DNA of 64,000 bases from Burkholderiales bacterium (GTDB lineage Bacteria > Pseudomonadota > Gammaproteobacteria > Burkholderiales > SG8-41): contig JAHCAI010000008.1 of the NCBI GenBank assembly GCA_019634975.1, positions 1-64,000 of the forward strand, read 5' to 3'. The translations under genes were made by a program, and so were the position numbers. Below are positions 31,521 to 40,028 of the stretch, in pieces. The notes under the pieces were generated by a model. The model had not been told where the DNA came from. It saw only the letters and a program-made list of their open reading frames with translations, and did no database searches. Numbering within the stretch: the first letter of the stretch is position 1; each line of letters opens with the position of its first letter.

Positions 31521-32221
31521 ACACCAACGTCGATCCCGCGGAACTGCAGAAATTCAGCGAGCTCGCCCACCGCTGGTGGGATCCGCAGAGCGAATTCCGT
31601 CCGCTGCACGAGATCAACCCGCTGCGCCTCGATTACATCGACCGCATCGCCTCATTGCGCGGCAAGGCCGTGCTGGATGTGGGCTGCGGCGGCGGCATTC
31701 TTGCCGAGGCCATGGCTGCGCGCGGCGCGCGGGTCACCGGCATCGACCTCGCCGAGAAGCCGCTGAAGGTGGCGCAGCTGCACCTGCTCGAATCGAAGCT
31801 TGACGTGACCTACCGCAATGTCGCCGTCGAGTCTCTGGCGCAGGAGGCGCCGCAGGCTTTCGACGTGGTCACCTGCATGGAAATGCTCGAACATGTTCCC
31901 GACCCCGGATCGGTCGTGCGTGCCTGTTCCGCCCTGCTGAAACCCGGGGGCCATGCTTTCTTTGCGACGCTCAACCGCAATCCCAAGTCCTATCTGTTCG
32001 CGATCATCGGCGCCGAATACGTGCTGAAGCTGCTGCCTCGCGGCACCCATGACTATGCGAGATTCATAAAACCTTCCGAGCTGTCCGCGGTCTGTCGCAG
32101 CTCCGGGCTCGAAGTCATCAGTCTCATCGGCATGACCTACAACCCGTTCACCAGGGTCTACGCACTGGGTGCCGACACCGACGTCAATTACATCCTTTGC
32201 GCCCGCGCGCCGCAGCCATGA
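31517..32221 (+). CDS. ubiG: ubiquinone O-methyltransferase UbiG
   Basis: 234 residues, SAM-dependent methylation in ubiquinone synthesis. FSELAHRWWDPQSEFRPLHEINPLRL is the diagnostic N-terminus. SAM motif I is VLDVGCGGGILAEAMA and the post-I acidic motif is in VTGIDLA; EMLEHVPDPGSVVRAC follows. The start codon overlaps the mtaD stop (ATGA) and the stop overlaps the gph start. Confidence 0.95.
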   Translation: MNTNVDPAELQKFSELAHRWWDPQSEFRPLHEINPLRLDYIDRIASLRGKAVLDVGCGGGILAEAMAARGARVTGIDLAEKPLKVAQLHLLESKLDVTYRNVAVESLAQEAPQAFDVVTCMEMLEHVPDPGSVVRACSALLKPGGHAFFATLNRNPKSYLFAIIGAEYVLKLLPRGTHDYARFIKPSELSAVCRSSGLEVISLIGMTYNPFTRVYALGADTDVNYILCARAPQP

Positions 32222-32862
32222 CTGCGGCGGTCCTGTTTGACCTTGACGGCACCTTTGCCGACACCGCTCCGGACCTTGGCCGCGCGGTCAATGCGATGCG
32301 TGCAGCGCGCGGCCTGGCACCGGTGCCGCTGGCGGAGACCCGCCGCGTCACCTCGCTGGGCGCGCGCGGACTGCTCGGTGTCGGTTTCGGCATCACCCCG
32401 GAACACGGGGATTACCCCGCAATGCGCGAGGAATTTCTCAGACTCTATGAGGACAACCTGTGCTGCGACACCGCGCTGTTTCCGGGCATGGCCGAGCTGG
32501 TCGACCGCCTGGAACAGCGCCGCGTGCTCTGGGGCATCGTCACCAACAAGGCCGAACGCTTCGCGAAGCCGTTGCTGGAACAGCTGGGCTACGCCCGGCG
32601 CGCCGCCTGCATCATCGGCGGCGATACCACCGCCCACATGAAACCCCATCCCGCCCCCCTGCTCGCCGCTGCCGCGGCGATGCGTATCGAACCGCACTCC
32701 TGCATCTATGTCGGGGACGACGAGCGCGACATCCGCGCCGGCCGGGCCGCCGGCATGCGCACGGTCGCCGTCCGTTTCGGCTATCTGAACGGCAGCAACC
32801 CTGAAGACTGGCAAGCCGACCAGCTGGTATCGACACCCCTGGAAATAGAAAAACTTATTTAA
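32218..32862 (+). CDS. gph: phosphoglycolate phosphatase (HAD family)
   Basis: 214 residues. HAD motif I is FDLDGTFADTAPDLGRAVN, motif II has Thr in WGIVTNKAERFA, and motif III/IV includes KPHPAPLL and YVGDDERDIRAGRAAGM. Dephosphorylates 2-phosphoglycolate. Here the usual DGTLxD is DGTFAD, keeping both catalytic aspartates. ATG at 32218 overlaps the ubiG stop. Confidence 0.92.
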   Translation: MTAAVLFDLDGTFADTAPDLGRAVNAMRAARGLAPVPLAETRRVTSLGARGLLGVGFGITPEHGDYPAMREEFLRLYEDNLCCDTALFPGMAELVDRLEQRRVLWGIVTNKAERFAKPLLEQLGYARRAACIIGGDTTAHMKPHPAPLLAAAAAMRIEPHSCIYVGDDERDIRAGRAAGMRTVAVRFGYLNGSNPEDWQADQLVSTPLEIEKLI

Positions 32863-32875
32863 AAACAACAAGTTA
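32863..32875 (+). promoter_or_regulatory. AT-rich IHF-like motif (one mismatch)
   Basis: AAACAACAAGTTA, one mismatch to WATCAANNNNTTR, begins immediately after the gph stop codon and about 95 bp before tmRNA. It could influence tmRNA transcription. The match is weaker than the exact copies. Confidence 0.3.
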
Positions 32876-32968
32876 GTTATAATCCCGGAGAGCTGGCCAG
32901 CATGCGATAATCGCGCTCCGCCGGCCAGCCTCTTGAACTCCGGCCCGGCCGTGCAATCTGAGGAACAT

Positions 32969-33332
32969 GGGGGCGACACGGTTTCGACGTGGGTCACAAA
33001 GCAGCACAGGGCATGCCAAGGTCCAGTCACCTTGTAAATCCGCTGGAAATCTATACACGCCAACGACGAGCGTTACTCTCTCGCCGCCTAATACCGGCGA
33101 GACGCTGCACTGACCTGCTGGTGGGTCAGGCCCCGAAAGGGGTGCAGCGTCATTTACACCAGCCTCTCTGCACGGTCTGGCCGCTTGGCCGTGCGGATCC
33201 GTCGAAGCGGCTGGCCAAGCATCAGCCTGCCGGTTGGCGGATGCGAGGCGAGACCTAAACAACCAGGCTAAGCATGTAGTCCTGACTGTGGAGGGCTTGC
33301 GGACGCGGGTTCGATTCCCGCCGCCTCCACCA
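32969..33332 (+). ncRNA. ssrA: transfer-messenger RNA
   Basis: 364 nt. The 5' end GGGGGCGACACGGTTTCGACG pairs with the 3' acceptor CGCCTCC followed by ACCA, and the T-loop GGTTCGATTCCCGCC precedes it. The mRNA-like part encodes the tag (A)ANDERYSLAA, read GCC AAC GAC GAG CGT TAC TCT CTC GCC GCC TAA (33059-33091). It rescues stalled ribosomes with SmpB. The tag is of the betaproteobacterial ANDER...LAA type. Confidence 0.96.
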
Positions 33333-33385
33333 TTTCATGAAGCGCTGCCGAAAGGCAGCGCTTCTGTTTTTCAGACAAGACCTTT

Positions 33386-33745
33386 TCAAGCCACCACAGA
33401 CTGCACCGCAGTCACCACAATCTCGATCCGCCAGTCCGGGTCCGACAGCGCCGCCTGCACGGTCGCCCGCGGCGGTGCCGTGCCCGGCGTCACCCAGGCA
33501 TCCCAGACTTCATTCATCGCGCCGATATCCTTGATGTCGGCGAGATAGATCTGCGCGCGCAGGATGAGCCCCTTGTGGCTGCCCGCCTCCGCCAGCCGCT
33601 GGTCGACCTGCGCCAGCACATCGGCGGTCTGACTGCGAATGTCCTTCGCCTCGCATTCCGGCACCATGCCCGCCAGATACACCACACCATTGAATATGGC
33701 GGCCTCGCTGTAGCGTGCCGCGACATGCAATCTTTGCAATCCCAT
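33386..33745 (-). CDS. RidA/YjgF-family protein
   Basis: 119 residues of the RidA superfamily, which hydrolyses reactive enamine/imine intermediates. The C-terminal PPRATVQAALSDPDWRIEIVVTAV follows the family pattern, but the Arg of classic RidA (..RxxV.. near residue 105) should be checked against subfamily alignments. ATG at 33745 follows GGAGGACATTG. Solitary; the substrate is unknown. Confidence 0.85.
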   Translation of the reverse strand: MGLQRLHVAARYSEAAIFNGVVYLAGMVPECEAKDIRSQTADVLAQVDQRLAEAGSHKGLILRAQIYLADIKDIGAMNEVWDAWVTPGTAPPRATVQAALSDPDWRIEIVVTAVQSVVA

Positions 33746-33784
33746 CAATGTCCTCCGGAAGTTGAATGGCAGATCAAGCAAGAA

Positions 33785-35308
33785 TCAGCGCAAAGGTGGC
33801 CGGGCGTGTGGCACATGCAGCGACTCGGCCCGCAAAAGCCTGACCAGGGCCACCATCAGCAGCATCAGCAATCCGGCAAAAGGCAGCGCCGCGACCAGTG
33901 ATGCCGTCTGCAGCGAGGCAAGCCCTCCCGCCGCCAGCAGTACGCCCGCGATCAGCGACATCATCGCCCCCCAGAACACCTTCAGTGCCTGCCGCGGATC
34001 GGGATTGCCCCCGGACACCATGCCGGCGAGGATGTAGGTCGCCGAGTCGGCCGAGGTCACCAGGAATGTGAAGATCAGCAGTATCGACAGCACGGACAGC
34101 AGCTCGCCCAGCGGCAAATGCCGGTAGAGGGTGAACAGCGCCAGCGCGACATCCTTGTCCACCACCGCCGCAATGCCTGCCACGTTATACAGGTCTTCAT
34201 GCAGCGCCATGCCGCCAAAGGTCGCGATCCAGACACAGGCGATCAACGGCGGCACGATAAGCACGCCGAAAACGAACTCGCGGATGGTGCGGCCCCGGGA
34301 CACCCTCGCCACGAATGCGCCGACGAAGGGCGACCAGGCAATCGCCCAGGCCCAGTAGAAAATCGTCCAGTCGCGCACCCAGTTGCCGCCGCGGTACGGC
34401 GTCAGCCGCAGGCTGTATTCGATGAAATGGCTGAGGTAGTCGCCAAGCGCGAGCGTGAAAGCATTGAGCACGAATACCGTGGGGCCGGCCGCGAACACGA
34501 AAGCCAGCAGCAGCAGGCACAACCCGAGGTTGACGTTGCTCAGCCACCGTATGCCGCGATGCAGTCCGGTCGTCGACGACAGCATATAGGCTGCGAACAT
34601 CACGGCGATGATCAGCAGCTGCAGTGTCAGTGACCCCTCCCACCCCGCCACCGATTGCAGGCCCCCGCTGATCTGCAGCACGCCCAGGCCGAGGGAGGTC
34701 GCAATGCCCATCACCGTCGCCACCACGGACAGGACATCCACCATGGTCCGCACCACCGGCCTGTGGCCGATCACCGGCTCAAGCGCGGTCGAGACCAGTC
34801 CGTCGCGCCCCTTGCGGAACTGCATGAACCCGATGCCGAGCCCGGCCAGCGCGAACACCGACCACTGGCTGACGCCCCAGTGGAAAAAGGAATAACCCAT
34901 GGCCACCCGTGCGGCCGGCGCCGACTGCGCCTCCAGGCTCTGGAACGGCGGCGTGAAAAAATGGCTCATCGGCTCGGCCACGCCCCAGAACACCAGTCCT
35001 GCGCCGAACCCCGCGGAATAAAGCATGGCAATCCAGGTGAAGAACGGAAATTCGGGACGACTGCCTTCGGGCCCGAGGCGGATGCGGCCATAGGGGCCGA
35101 CGGCAAGCACGAACAGGAAAACCACGATCACGAAAACCGTCAGCAGGTAAAACCAGCCGAAATTGGTGGTTGTTGCCAGCAGAAGCTGTTTCGCAGCGGC
35201 ACCGAACCGCTCGGGCCACAATGCGCCGGCAGCCGCCAGTGCCAGCACCGCCGCAGCCGACGGCAGCATGACGCTGCCGCCCTTGCCAGCATAGTTATGT
35301 CTTTGCAT
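33785..35308 (-). CDS. BCCT-family betaine/choline/carnitine-type transporter
   Basis: 507 residues, about 12 transmembrane helices. The conserved glycine stretch and following helix AGFGAGLVFWGVAEPMSHFF and the tryptophan-rich segment WTIFYWAWAIAWSPFVGAFVARVSRGRTIREF define the BCCT family. Together with the ectoine operon 3 kb away it fits osmoprotectant uptake, but the substrate cannot be read from the sequence. ATG at 35308 marks the first sensible start. Confidence 0.9.
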   Translation of the reverse strand: MQRHNYAGKGGSVMLPSAAAVLALAAAGALWPERFGAAAKQLLLATTTNFGWFYLLTVFVIVVFLFVLAVGPYGRIRLGPEGSRPEFPFFTWIAMLYSAGFGAGLVFWGVAEPMSHFFTPPFQSLEAQSAPAARVAMGYSFFHWGVSQWSVFALAGLGIGFMQFRKGRDGLVSTALEPVIGHRPVVRTMVDVLSVVATVMGIATSLGLGVLQISGGLQSVAGWEGSLTLQLLIIAVMFAAYMLSSTTGLHRGIRWLSNVNLGLCLLLLAFVFAAGPTVFVLNAFTLALGDYLSHFIEYSLRLTPYRGGNWVRDWTIFYWAWAIAWSPFVGAFVARVSRGRTIREFVFGVLIVPPLIACVWIATFGGMALHEDLYNVAGIAAVVDKDVALALFTLYRHLPLGELLSVLSILLIFTFLVTSADSATYILAGMVSGGNPDPRQALKVFWGAMMSLIAGVLLAAGGLASLQTASLVAALPFAGLLMLLMVALVRLLRAESLHVPHARPPLR

Positions 35309-35468
35309 GCGCAACGCGGGCCTTTCTCGGCCCGCCTCCTCTGTTGCCCATGTATACGCAGGGCTGCCGCTGCAGGTCAAGTCAATCGGGCCTGTGCGGA
35401 ACATAAATTGCACCTGAAGCTGTTACCATGCGCCGCTCCCCGTTCCCTGCACAATCAGGATCCAGACC

Positions 35469-36311
35469 ATGCTGTCCTACCGCCACCATTTCCACGCCGG
35501 CAATGTTTCGGACGTGTTCAAGCATGCGGTGCTGACACGGCTGCTGGTCGCACTGGGACGCAAAGACAAGCCCTATCAGGTGCTCGACACGCACGCGGGC
35601 ATCGGGCTCTACGATCTCGATCATCCCTGGTCGCGCAAGACTGAGGAGTGGCGCAAGGGCATTGGCCGCATTTTCGATCGTCCCGGCGCACCGGCGCTGC
35701 TGCAGCCCTACCTTGACGCCGTACTCGCCGAGAATCCGGATGGCCAGCTGCGACACTATCCGGGTTCGCCCCGCATCGCACGCCGCCTGATGCGCGCAAC
35801 CGACAGGCTGGTGCTCTGCGAACTCAACAAGGATGACTGTGCCGCGTTGAAAGCGGTGTTTTCAGGCGCACGCCACACCGCTATCCACAACCAGGACGGT
35901 TTCCAGTCTTTGCGCGCCTTCCTGCCGCCGAAGGAACGTCGTGGCCTGACCTTCGTCGACGCCGCCTTCGACCAGGCCGACGAATTCGGACGCATCGTCC
36001 GTGCGGCAAAGGAAGCGCATGCGCGTTTCGCCACGGGGATGGTCGCGCTCTGGTATCCCCTGATGGCACCGTCGGCGATGGAAGCCTTTGCGCGCAGCCT
36101 GCGCGCCGCCGGCCTGCCGAAAACCCTGCAGCTGGAGTTGTCCGTGCACCCGGAGAATTTCAGCGACCATATCCGCGGCAGCGGCATGATCGTCATCAAT
36201 CCGCCCTTCGGCCTCGAGCGCGAAGCGGCTCCGCTGCTGGAATGGCTATGGCAGGCGCTGTCCCCGGAAGGCAGAGGCGGCACGCGCTGCGAATGGCTGG
36301 TGCAGGAATGA
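35469..36311 (+). CDS. rlmJ: RlmJ-type 23S rRNA (adenine(2030)-N6)-methyltransferase with altered catalytic motif
   Basis: 280 residues. The N-terminus MLSYRHHFHAGNVSDVFKHAVL is diagnostic for RlmJ. DTHAGIGLYDL is the SAM-binding loop, and MIVINPPFGLE is present near the C-terminus. The catalytic motif IV, D-P-P-[YF] in the family, here reads FVDAAFDQADEF, so both prolines are replaced by alanine. The rest of the protein is well conserved. Activity is therefore doubtful; a compensating insertion/deletion pair at GACGCCGCCTTC, or a sequencing error, would restore DPPF. Confidence 0.88.
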   Translation: MLSYRHHFHAGNVSDVFKHAVLTRLLVALGRKDKPYQVLDTHAGIGLYDLDHPWSRKTEEWRKGIGRIFDRPGAPALLQPYLDAVLAENPDGQLRHYPGSPRIARRLMRATDRLVLCELNKDDCAALKAVFSGARHTAIHNQDGFQSLRAFLPPKERRGLTFVDAAFDQADEFGRIVRAAKEAHARFATGMVALWYPLMAPSAMEAFARSLRAAGLPKTLQLELSVHPENFSDHIRGSGMIVINPPFGLEREAAPLLEWLWQALSPEGRGGTRCEWLVQE

Positions 36312-36314
36312 AAA

Positions 36315-36335
36315 ACGCCGGCTCGAGGCCGGCGT
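36315..36335. terminator. hairpin between convergent rlmJ and efp
   Basis: ACGCCGGCTCGAGGCCGGCGT: a stem of nine pairs with a three-base loop, flanked by A-rich sequence on the left and TTGATT on the right. Probably a bidirectional terminator. Confidence 0.7.
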
Positions 36336-36362
36336 CTTGATTGCAGCACGCAACAGATTCAA

Positions 36363-36923
36363 TCAGCCCTTGGTGCGGCTGCGGTATTCGCCGGTGCGGG
36401 TATCGATCTCGATCTTGTCGCCGGTGGCACAGAACAGCGGCACCTGGATCTCGTAACCGGTTGCCAGCTTCGCCGGCTTGAGCACCTTGCCCGAGGTGTC
36501 GCCGCGCACCGCCGGCTCGGTGTAGACGATCTCGCGCACCAGGGTCTGCGGGATTTCAACCGAAATCGGCCGCCCTTCGTAAAGGGTAACCTCGCACTCC
36601 ATGCCGTCCTCGAGGTAGTTGAGCGCATCGCCCATGTTTTCCTTGTCGACCTCGTACTGGTTGAACTCGGCATCCATGAACACGTAGGACGGCTCGGCGA
36701 AGTAGGAATAGGTGACCTCCTTGCGTTCGAGCATCACCACGTCGAATTTTTCATCGGCGCGGTAAACGGTTTCGGTGCCGCCATTGGACAGCAGATTCTT
36801 CAGCTTCATTTTCACTACCGACGCGTTGCGGCCCGATTTGCTGAACTCGGCCTTCAGCACGACCATCGGGTCCTTGCCAACCATGATGACGTTGCCGGCG
36901 CGGATTTCCTGTGCGATTTTCAT
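36363..36923 (-). CDS. efp: elongation factor P
   Basis: 186 residues, relieves ribosome stalling at polyproline. The modification loop [17 protein letters not shown] carries Arg at position 32, the acceptor for rhamnosylation, rather than the Lys used by EpmA. The C-terminal OB domain ([22 protein letters not shown]) is intact. Located 49 bp after earP on the same strand, which encodes the matching modifier. Confidence 0.96.
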   Translation of the reverse strand: MKIAQEIRAGNVIMVGKDPMVVLKAEFSKSGRNASVVKMKLKNLLSNGGTETVYRADEKFDVVMLERKEVTYSYFAEPSYVFMDAEFNQYEVDKENMGDALNYLEDGMECEVTLYEGRPISVEIPQTLVREIVYTEPAVRGDTSGKVLKPAKLATGYEIQVPLFCATGDKIEIDTRTGEYRSRTKG

Positions 36924-36972
36924 AACCTACATCCTTGATTAAACGGAATAATTGGGCTGGCGCAAAAAGGCG

Positions 36973-38124
36973 CTATTTTACCCTGCTCCGGGCGAAGTCG
37001 GCCAGTTTTGCGGCCAGTTCGCCTTGTGTCGAGAGGTGCGCCGCCCACGCCCGTGCATGTCCCGCCAGTTCATCCAGACAGGCCCGCAGGGCCGGCCATG
37101 CAGCGCGAAACTCTGCTGCCTCGGCACCGTTCCAGCGCGCCATGAAATCCCGATATGCGGTCAGGGCCGCGGAATTCAAGCCGGCACCGTGGCGCACCAG
37201 GAATGCCTCCAGCTTGCGCAGGTGCGCGCCGTCGTCCTGACGGTAGGGTTGCCAGACCAGGGGCCGGGCGGCCCACTGCGCGCGCACGAAGGAATCCTCG
37301 CCGCGGACAAAATTGAGATCGCAGGCCCACAGCAGCTCGTCATAGCGCGCCTGCGGCAGGAAAGGCAACAAGCGCAGCTCCAGCGCTCCCCGGCGCAGCG
37401 ACTGCCCCGCTGCCAGGCTGTCGACACCGAAAAACGCCCTCGCCGCAGGCCATAGCACGCCTTCGGGCAAGGCGACCACGGTCGGCTCCGCACCCGCCGC
37501 CAGCGCACCGAGCAGGCTGCCCAGGGGAGCATCGGCATAGGCAAACAGCGACAGGGTCAACGCGCCGCCGTCACGGAAACCGGATTGCCGCCAGAAACCC
37601 GCACGCGCCGCCGCATCAAACGCATCGCGCCGCGCCAGCAGGTCAGCCTCGCGCAGCAATCCGCCGCTCGCAGCCGTGAACCCGGGAAAGAAAAAATAGC
37701 GCGGCAGCGAAAGCTGCGGGTGTGGAGAGGACAGGCCATGGTGGCTGTCGACCCAGGGCTCGGCACTGAGATACTCGAGCACGATCCACAGCGGCGGCGG
37801 CTGTGCATGCGCCATCCGCGCGACCCACTCCCCGGGCAGGCCGCAGCCGAAAGCTTCGACCACGACCGCAGCGGGCTTCTCCGGCAGCCCCGCCTCCGGC
37901 CAGCTGCAAACGCTTATGCCATCGCAGGTCTGCCGCGCCGAGTGCGGATCCAGCGCCGGATGCAGTGCCTGCAGTGTTCGAGGGCTGTCGATCCACAGCC
38001 GGACATCGAGGCCGTGCTCGTGCCGCAGCAGGCGCGCGAGCCGCCAGCACACTCCGGCATCGCCGAAGTTGTCGATGACGCGGCAGAAGATGTCCCAGGT
38101 TTGCGGAATATTCGGATCAGCCAT
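36973..38124 (-). CDS. earP: EF-P arginine-32 rhamnosyltransferase
   Basis: 383 residues of the EarP (DUF2331) family, GT-B fold. WDIFCRVIDNFGDAGVCWRLAR at the N-terminus holds the conserved Asp/Asn residues, and NFVRGEDSFVRAQWAARPLVWQPY near the C-terminus is the dTDP-rhamnose-binding segment with the conserved Glu-Asp. Acts with dTDP-L-rhamnose on Arg32 of EF-P. Two possible ATGs, 38136 and 38124; the second is closer to family starts. Confidence 0.93.
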   Translation of the reverse strand: MADPNIPQTWDIFCRVIDNFGDAGVCWRLARLLRHEHGLDVRLWIDSPRTLQALHPALDPHSARQTCDGISVCSWPEAGLPEKPAAVVVEAFGCGLPGEWVARMAHAQPPPLWIVLEYLSAEPWVDSHHGLSSPHPQLSLPRYFFFPGFTAASGGLLREADLLARRDAFDAAARAGFWRQSGFRDGGALTLSLFAYADAPLGSLLGALAAGAEPTVVALPEGVLWPAARAFFGVDSLAAGQSLRRGALELRLLPFLPQARYDELLWACDLNFVRGEDSFVRAQWAARPLVWQPYRQDDGAHLRKLEAFLVRHGAGLNSAALTAYRDFMARWNGAEAAEFRAAWPALRACLDELAGHARAWAAHLSTQGELAAKLADFARSRVK

Positions 38125-38157
38125 GGCCGCCGGCATTATGCGGGGAACGCGGGACGA

Positions 38158-38185
38158 AAAAAAACCGGGCTTGCGCCCGGCTTTT
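38158..38185 (-). terminator. rho-independent terminator after the cold-shock gene
   Basis: AAAACCGGGC TTGC GCCCGGCTTTT: a GC stem with A/T extensions. On the minus strand the plus-strand A-run provides the T-tail. It lies between the cold-shock gene and earP. Confidence 0.8.
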
Positions 38186-38204
38186 CAAGCAGCATCGCGG
38201 CGGA

Positions 38205-38411
38205 TCAGATCGCCTGGATGTTGCTCGCCTGCTGCTTGCCCTTGTTGCCGGCGGTGACGTCAAACGACACCTTCTGGCCTTCCTTCAGGGTTTTGAAGCC
38301 GCTCATGTTGATGCCCGAGAAATGGGCAAACAGGTCTTCGCCACCGCCGTCCGGGGTGATGAAGCCAAAACCTTTTGCGTCGTTGAACCACTTAACAGTA
38401 CCGGTTGCCAT
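38205..38411 (-). CDS. cold-shock protein, CspA family
   Basis: 68 residues. A single OB-fold cold-shock domain with RNP1 KGFGFITP and RNP2 DLFAHFSG. Binds single-stranded RNA/DNA as an RNA chaperone. A 290-bp leader/intergenic region follows upstream to ectD, consistent with the long 5' leaders of csp genes. An AAAGGAAA ribosome site precedes the ATG. Confidence 0.95.
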   Translation of the reverse strand: MATGTVKWFNDAKGFGFITPDGGGEDLFAHFSGINMSGFKTLKEGQKVSFDVTAGNKGKQQASNIQAI

Positions 38412-38630
38412 GATGTGTATTTCCTTTTGAGGTTGGTAATTTCCGGCTAGTGCCGGGCATCGTATTTAAATCTCACAGCCCCAAAAGTACGAACACCACA
38501 ACTGCAAACGCGGGAACCGCTAACTTTCAAGTACTTAGAAACCAAACACGCGACGCCGTTATACGGAATGGCTTCATCAGCGTCAAGAAAAGTTTGCAGG
38601 AATTTTTATCGTCAAAAAATATATGTTTAA

Positions 38631-38643
38631 AATCAAATAGTTA
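38631..38643 (+). promoter_or_regulatory. IHF-consensus site (dispersed AT-rich motif)
   Basis: AATCAAATAGTTA, an exact WATCAANNNNTTR match, within a strongly AT-rich run (38590-38655) between the end of ectD and the cold-shock gene, about 220 bp upstream of the latter. Confidence 0.5.
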
Positions 38644-38703
38644 TAAAATAACCTGAAACATGCCCGACCAGGCACCCGTGGCCTTCCTGACAGGTCCCTC
38701 CGC

Positions 38704-39609
38704 CTACAGTCGCTGCAAGCCGCTGTCCACCGCCCTGCTCGCGACGAACTCGGGACGCGGCCGCAGTCCGCCGCGGGGATCATCGAGCCGGTTGTCAACG
38801 CTGTTGTAGACGAGGAACAGGTTGGCACGCGGAAACGGCGAGATGTTGCTGTTCGATCCGTGCATCGTGTTGCAGTCGAAGAACAGCACCGATCCGGCCG
38901 GTCCCTTCGCCGACTGCAGGCCGCCGCGCTGGACCAGGAAACGCAGGCTGGTCTCGTCCGGAACGCCGTACTCCTGCTTGCGCAGCGACTGTTTGTAGTG
39001 GTCCTGCGGCGTCTGGCCAATGCACGAGATGTAGTGCATGTGCGATCCCGGCACCAGCATCAGCGGACCGTTGAATTCATTGTTCTCGGTCAGCAGGACG
39101 ACGCAGCTCACCGCCCTCATGCGCGGCATGCCGTCCTCGATATGCCAGGTCTCGAAGTCGGAATGCCAATAAAATTCCTTGCCGGCGAAGCCGGGCTTGA
39201 GATTGACCCGCGACTGGTGGATGTAGACCTCGCTGCCGAGGATCTGCCGCGCCACATCGAGCAGGCGCCCGTCCCGCGTCAGCCGGTCGAACACCGTGCT
39301 CAGCCCGTGCACCCGGAATACCGAGCGAACCTCTTCGCCGCCCGGCTCCAGCACCGCCTCGGGCAACCCGCGGCGACCGCTCGCGGCGGCGAGCTCCCGC
39401 GCCTCGCGCAGCAGCTCCGCGGTCTCGCTTTCCGGCAGCAGCCCGCGCAGCTGGATGAAGCCGTTCTTGCGGTAGCTGCGCAGCTGGTGCTCGGACAGCG
39501 TGAACTCGCCCTTCGCGTAGGGCCCCGGATACACCACCGGATCCTGGCGCAGGATGATTGCCGCCTCGTTGTCGCTGCGGGATTGATAGATGTCGGATAC
39601 CAGTACCAT
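38704..39609 (-). CDS. ectD: ectoine 5-hydroxylase
   Basis: 301 residues, a non-heme Fe(II)/2-oxoglutarate dioxygenase that converts ectoine to 5-hydroxyectoine. The diagnostic EctD stretch FYWHSDFETWHIEDGMPRMR carries the HxD iron ligands. The distal His is in DCNTMHGSNSNISPFPR. Last gene of ectABCD, 26 bp after ectC. Confidence 0.95.
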   Translation of the reverse strand: MVLVSDIYQSRSDNEAAIILRQDPVVYPGPYAKGEFTLSEHQLRSYRKNGFIQLRGLLPESETAELLREARELAAASGRRGLPEAVLEPGGEEVRSVFRVHGLSTVFDRLTRDGRLLDVARQILGSEVYIHQSRVNLKPGFAGKEFYWHSDFETWHIEDGMPRMRAVSCVVLLTENNEFNGPLMLVPGSHMHYISCIGQTPQDHYKQSLRKQEYGVPDETSLRFLVQRGGLQSAKGPAGSVLFFDCNTMHGSNSNISPFPRANLFLVYNSVDNRLDDPRGGLRPRPEFVASRAVDSGLQRL

Positions 39610-39635
39610 GTCCAGCTTGCCTCCTTTGTCCGTGA

Positions 39636-40028
39636 TCAGGCGGTTTCCGCGAGCAGCGGATAGACGCCCTCCCCGTCGTGCACTTCGCGGCCGGTCAGCG
39701 GCGGGTTGAACACGCAGACCAGTTTCAGTTCGCTGCGCGCGCGCAGGTAATGCTCGTCATGCCGGTCCAGCGCATACATCACCCCGGGCCGGATCGCGTG
39801 TTTGCGGCCGTCGGCAACGGTCTCGATCTCGCCTTCGCCCGCCACGCAGAACACCGCCTCGAGATGGTTGCGGTAATGGATATGGGTTTCGGTGCCGGCA
39901 AAGATGGTGGTCTCGTGGAAGGAGAAGCCCATGCCGTCGCGTGCCAGCAGCAGGCGGCGGCTGACCCAGTTGGGCGCAGCCACCTCCTGCGGCGTGCCGC
40001 GGATGTCGTCGACGCTGCGGACGATCAT
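39636..40028 (-). CDS. ectC: L-ectoine synthase
   Basis: 130 residues, a small cupin that cyclises N-gamma-acetyl-diaminobutyrate to ectoine. MIVRSVDDIRGTPQEVAAPNW is the family N-terminus; the cupin metal region is HIHYRNHLEAVFCVAGEGEIE and YALDRHDEHYLRA. The ATG overlaps the ectB stop (ATGA). Slightly shorter and more N-terminally compact than many EctC but complete. Confidence 0.94.
   Translation of the reverse strand: MIVRSVDDIRGTPQEVAAPNWVSRRLLLARDGMGFSFHETTIFAGTETHIHYRNHLEAVFCVAGEGEIETVADGRKHAIRPGVMYALDRHDEHYLRARSELKLVCVFNPPLTGREVHDGEGVYPLLAETA

Noticed and set aside
32876..32882. TATAAT-like sequence as the tmRNA promoter
   Set aside because: It lies almost 90 bp before the tmRNA 5' end, too far for its -10 box; a TTGAAC near 32931 with a weak -10 near 32951 is a better candidate but not strong enough to list.
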